A DNA stretch of 64,000 nucleotides from Leptodactylus fallax. Lineage: Eukaryota; Chordata; Amphibia; Anura; Leptodactylidae. Both the position numbers and the translations under genes were made by a program. The DNA is taken from the NCBI GenBank assembly GCA_947044405.1, contig CAMRHE010000169.1, forward strand, positions 3,162,501-3,226,500, given 5' to 3'. The notes below the pieces were generated by a model. That model made no database searches. It was not told the DNA's origin and worked only from the letters and a program-made list of their open reading frames with translations. The stretch's first letter is position 1. Each line of letters opens with the position of its first letter. Below, piece after piece: positions 61,096-64,000 of the stretch.

Positions 61096-61965
61096 ATCTA
61101 GCACTGAATCCAATCAATCTCAGCTTTGTGTTCTGGCTTTGGCCTACTGTGTGAATGTAATATTTATAAAATGTTGGGGACAGATAACAAACCATCAACC
61201 GTTGACAATAGCATGATGGTTAGGGCTTCCTTCCCCTACCTGCATAATAACATCTGCACATGTCACAAAGGATGCACATGTAAAATGAAATTAGGGTGAA
61301 ATTAAAATCAGGGAAAGAACATATGTTTTGCCTGTGGCACACTGTTGGAACTTTGTTCATCCACCGTGGCTAGTAACTGCACAATTTTGAAGGTGGTATC
61401 TGCAAAACCATGTAGGCATTTGACACCATAAGTAATGAAGATTTTGGCCATGTGTGGAGGCTGGGCTGTGTGTTCTTCCTCTCTGAGTCAGCTCAGGACT
61501 TTACTTGTGCCCATGTGGTTTCTGTTCACAGACCAGCTCAGACAAGTTGGCTATGCACATAATCATGTACAGAAAATAAAATTCAAAAAGTCCACAATCA
61601 GAAAATAAAAACAGATTAGAAGAAAAGAATATGTTTCAATATCTGGTTTAAATAAATATGTGATGTATTTACTTCTTGAAACCCTAGTCATTTTAACATT
61701 AATTTAAACAATGTTTTATTATACTATAAGGGCCATTTTACTTTTTTTTTTTTACCTTTTGTGTTTGTTGGTGTTTGTATAATACTTTATTAACCTGTTT
61801 ACTTCCTTTTGTTAGTAAACAGGCTCTAAGAGTCTGTCCATCTTCCCATACACACTGTGTAGACATGTAGCAGTTCCTGGGTGATAGGGGATAGCTGTAT
61901 CTCCAGTTTTATACCACCTAGAACAGTGTTTCAGCTCTAGCTAAAAATGGAGCTATCAATAGTTG

Positions 61966-62294
61966 AAGTGAGTCTGGCACCAGAACCCAGCATATCAACC
62001 CAACCCACAGATAGATAGGTTAGAGTTGCCTGAGCCAAACAGTGTTTTCCTCTTAGGAATTGGTGCTTTAATTGCCGAGATATCACTGTTTTTGGCAAAA
62101 TGCAAATTAGCTATTTGGAGCAAAGAGAGTTTTGCCCTCATTACTCCAAACAACTAATTTGCATATTGAGGAAAAAAGGCAATAACTTGGCAACAGAGGC
62201 ACTGATTCACAAGGGGAAAACAGGTTACGGACACCTGAATAAATCTATCAACAGGGCTGGGTTGATATGCTGTGTTCTGGTGACAGACTCCCTT
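61966..62294. mobile_element. MITE (GAGTCTGGCACCAGAACCC ... GGTGACAGACTCCC)
   Basis: The arms CAGAACCCAGCATATCAACC and GGTTGATATGCTGTGTTCTG pair, as do GTGTTTTCCTC / GGGGAAAACAGG regions further in. A partial copy is at 42530-42755. 61096-61965 shows no gene. Confidence 0.75.
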
Positions 62295-62299
62295 CAACC

Positions 62300-62998
62300 A
62301 GTCCACGTCCTCATAATCTCCCTCATAATCTCCCGCCTTGACTACTGTAACACCCTTCTCCATGGCCTCCCAGCTAACACTCTCACTCCCCTCAAGTCCA
62401 CCTTAAACTGTGCTGCTTGCTTAATACACCTCTCCCCTGTTCATCGGCCGCTCCCCTCTGCCAATCCCTTCACTGGCTACCTGCTGCCCAGCAAATAGAG
62501 TTCAAATTACTAACGCTGACATACAAAGCCATCCACAACCTGTCCCCCCCATATATCTCCGACCTAAGCTCCCACTACCTGCCCGCACGAAACCTCCGAT
62601 CCTCCAAAGACCTCCTACTCCACTCTGCTCTTATCCGCTCTTCAAACAAATGTCTCCAAGACTTCTCCCATGCATCCTCCATACTCTGGAACTCATTACC
62701 AAGACACATAAGACTGTCCCCCTCAGTCACAAGCTTCAAAAAGGCCCTGAAGACTCACCTATTCAGGAAGGCCAAAACCTCCAATAACACTACTGTCTCC
62801 ACACCACCACCTCAACAGCTTCTACTCCCACCTTCTGTCTCTATCCGTCTTCCCTCATAGATTGTAAGCCCTTGTGGGCAGGGCCCTCTATCCCACTGTG
62901 CCAGTTGGTCACTGTTAGTATTATTTGTTTTGTGTATCGTATGTAAACCCTCAAATAATGGAATTAATGGTGCTATATAAATAAACAATAATAATAAT
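62300..62998 (+). mobile_element. L2-type LINE, 3' end with C-terminal ORF2 remnant
   Basis: The first frame gives IISRLDYCNTLLHGLPANTL; after a frameshift (about 62420-62500) the other gives LHWLPAAQQIEFKLLTLTYK, AIHNLSPPYISDL and SFKKALKTHLF, the typical end of L2-like ORF2. The tail TGGTGCTATATAAATAAA followed by (AAT)n is the L2/CR1-type 3' end. It is a dead fragment lacking the reverse transcriptase core. Confidence 0.85.
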
Positions 62999-63380
62999 AA
63001 CTAGTGAGAGCTCCGTTTTTTTATAGCTAGAGTTGCAAGCTTGGTATGATATGAAATCTTCGCTTTCATATGAGTCCATAAACATGGTTCTAGGTGGTAT
63101 AAAACAAGAGATACTCCCTTTACAGATATTTTTTATCACTACTTTTGACTGTGTTTACTTACAGACCGCAAAGGAACAGTTCACACTGGAAATTCTCAGT
63201 GTTTTTAGCAAGGATATTGCTACATGTATATCTAAACACAGCTGTTGCAATTCTTTATTCTGGCTCATAGATCAAGGTCTACTGGGAATATCCTTCTATA
63301 ATGTTCAGATGTCATGTCATTATAAAACATATGGAAAGGAATTGTCAAGATGAAATGTGAAATTCAGTAACTATACTGTC

Positions 63381-63775
63381 TAGAGATGAGCGAATTTTTC
63401 AAGTTCGATTCGAAGTTCCAAAAAAAATTTGCTTCGATCCGAATTACTTCGCGGTGAATAAACAGCTATTTCCGGGCTACAGAGAGCCGGGGTGGGCAGC
63501 AAAATGGCGGAAGCCCTTGGATGCCACGGTCATGTTTCTCACTCTCTCTTCAGCACGGACAACTTTTATTCATGTGGAAGGATCTGCTAACAAGCAAAGA
63601 CACGCCTACCCAATCACATCACTAGAGAACATCATGTGACCGTCTGATGTCACAAAGGTCCTTACTAAATATTCGTTACCACGAAGCATCAGGAAATCCG
63701 GAATCATGGAGAATCGAAGATTTCCTGAAATTCGGATCAAATTCCACTTCTGCAGAATCGATTCGCTCATCTCTA
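63381..63775. mobile_element. hAT-type MITE abutting a host exon
   Basis: It begins TAGAGATGAGCGAATTTTTC and ends GATTCGCTCATCTCTA. Flanking octamers ATACTGTC (63373-63380) and ATACTGAC (63776-63783) match at 7 of 8. The right-hand octamer contains the splice donor of the exon at 63784-63929. Confidence 0.85.
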
Positions 63776-63783
63776 ATACTGAC

Positions 63784-63929
63784 CTTCTTTACAGCTCTTT
63801 CAACAAAGGCAACATCATAAAGTTGTGTGTGGTTGCTGTTGAAGTTGTATTCATCCATAACTTGTACTAATAATGTCTGTAGCTCAGGGTCCCCATAATT
63901 CACCACCATCAGGCAGTTAATGCAGACCC
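63784..63929 (-). CDS. Probable internal exon of an unidentified host gene, 146 bp
   Basis: On the minus strand the acceptor TTTTTATCCCCAG precedes 63929 and the donor GTCAGT follows at 63783. Two bases finish a codon, then 48 residues follow (VCINCLMVVNYGDPELQTLL, VQVMDEYNFN, HTQLYDVAFVERAVKK), ending in phase 0. Codon quality and splice sites make this the best host exon in the window. It joins in frame to 60175-60271. I do not recognise the protein; a large neuronal or ciliary scaffold would be a guess only. Confidence 0.72.
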
Positions 63930-64000
63930 CTGGGGATAAAAACAATGTAATAAACTTGTAAAAGGTCATCCTAATAACAAAGAATAATTTTACAAGGAAT

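Overview
This is eukaryotic DNA, almost certainly vertebrate and most likely from a frog or toad. The reasons are the mixture of Tc1-like, PIF/Harbinger and hAT transposons, Penelope-like, L1-like and L2-like retroelements and a Ty3/gypsy element, the dense foldback MITEs, and a few short spliced exons with normal GT-AG borders. No species or locus can be named from the sequence alone. More than half of the window is recognisable transposon sequence, much of it nested. There are no operons, ribosome binding sites or prokaryotic genes.

Layout. 1-19.7 kb: foldback MITEs, a 2.2 kb hAT-type element (4237-6436) with a solo LTR inside it, a tRNA-derived SINE, a Harbinger element with a spliced transposase gene (12162-14913), a recent 327-bp tandem duplication at its right end, and a nearly intact Tc1-like element (15818-17509). 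19.7-29.3 kb: a solo LTR, a jockey/L2/Rex1-type LINE with a Tc1-like copy in its 3' UTR, then an L1-like LINE split by another Tc1-like element and a hAT-type element. 29.3-36.5 kb: a complete Ty3/gypsy retrotransposon on the minus strand with near-identical LTRs, intact gag and pol, a PBS matching tRNA-Ser, a PPT and a 4-bp target duplication. 36.5-42 kb: a hammerhead-ribozyme-like fold and three Tc1-like elements, one with an intact 350-residue transposase of DD38E spacing. 43-59 kb: several hAT-type elements with 8-bp target duplications, a Penelope-like element with a GIY-YIG domain, and minisatellites. 60-64 kb: LINE tails, MITEs and host exons.

The host gene content is small. Three exon-like segments lie on the minus strand: 63784-63929, 60175-60271 and 44562-45127. 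The first two join in frame. They may belong to one gene running right to left whose introns hold most of the transposons of the right-hand third. I do not recognise the protein.

The most unusual pattern is a shared cargo. hAT-type elements with clearly different termini (CAGGGCYGGC, CAGTGGCGTAA/CAGGGGTGTAA, CAGTGATGG) all carry the same minisatellite of about 31 bp, and two of these families also carry the same hairpin of about 38 bp. Other points of note are the hammerhead-like fold, a GUUAAAC slippery heptamer abutting the gag stop codon, a transposase whose last 34 codons lie inside the terminal inverted repeat, and a MITE whose target duplication copied a host splice donor.
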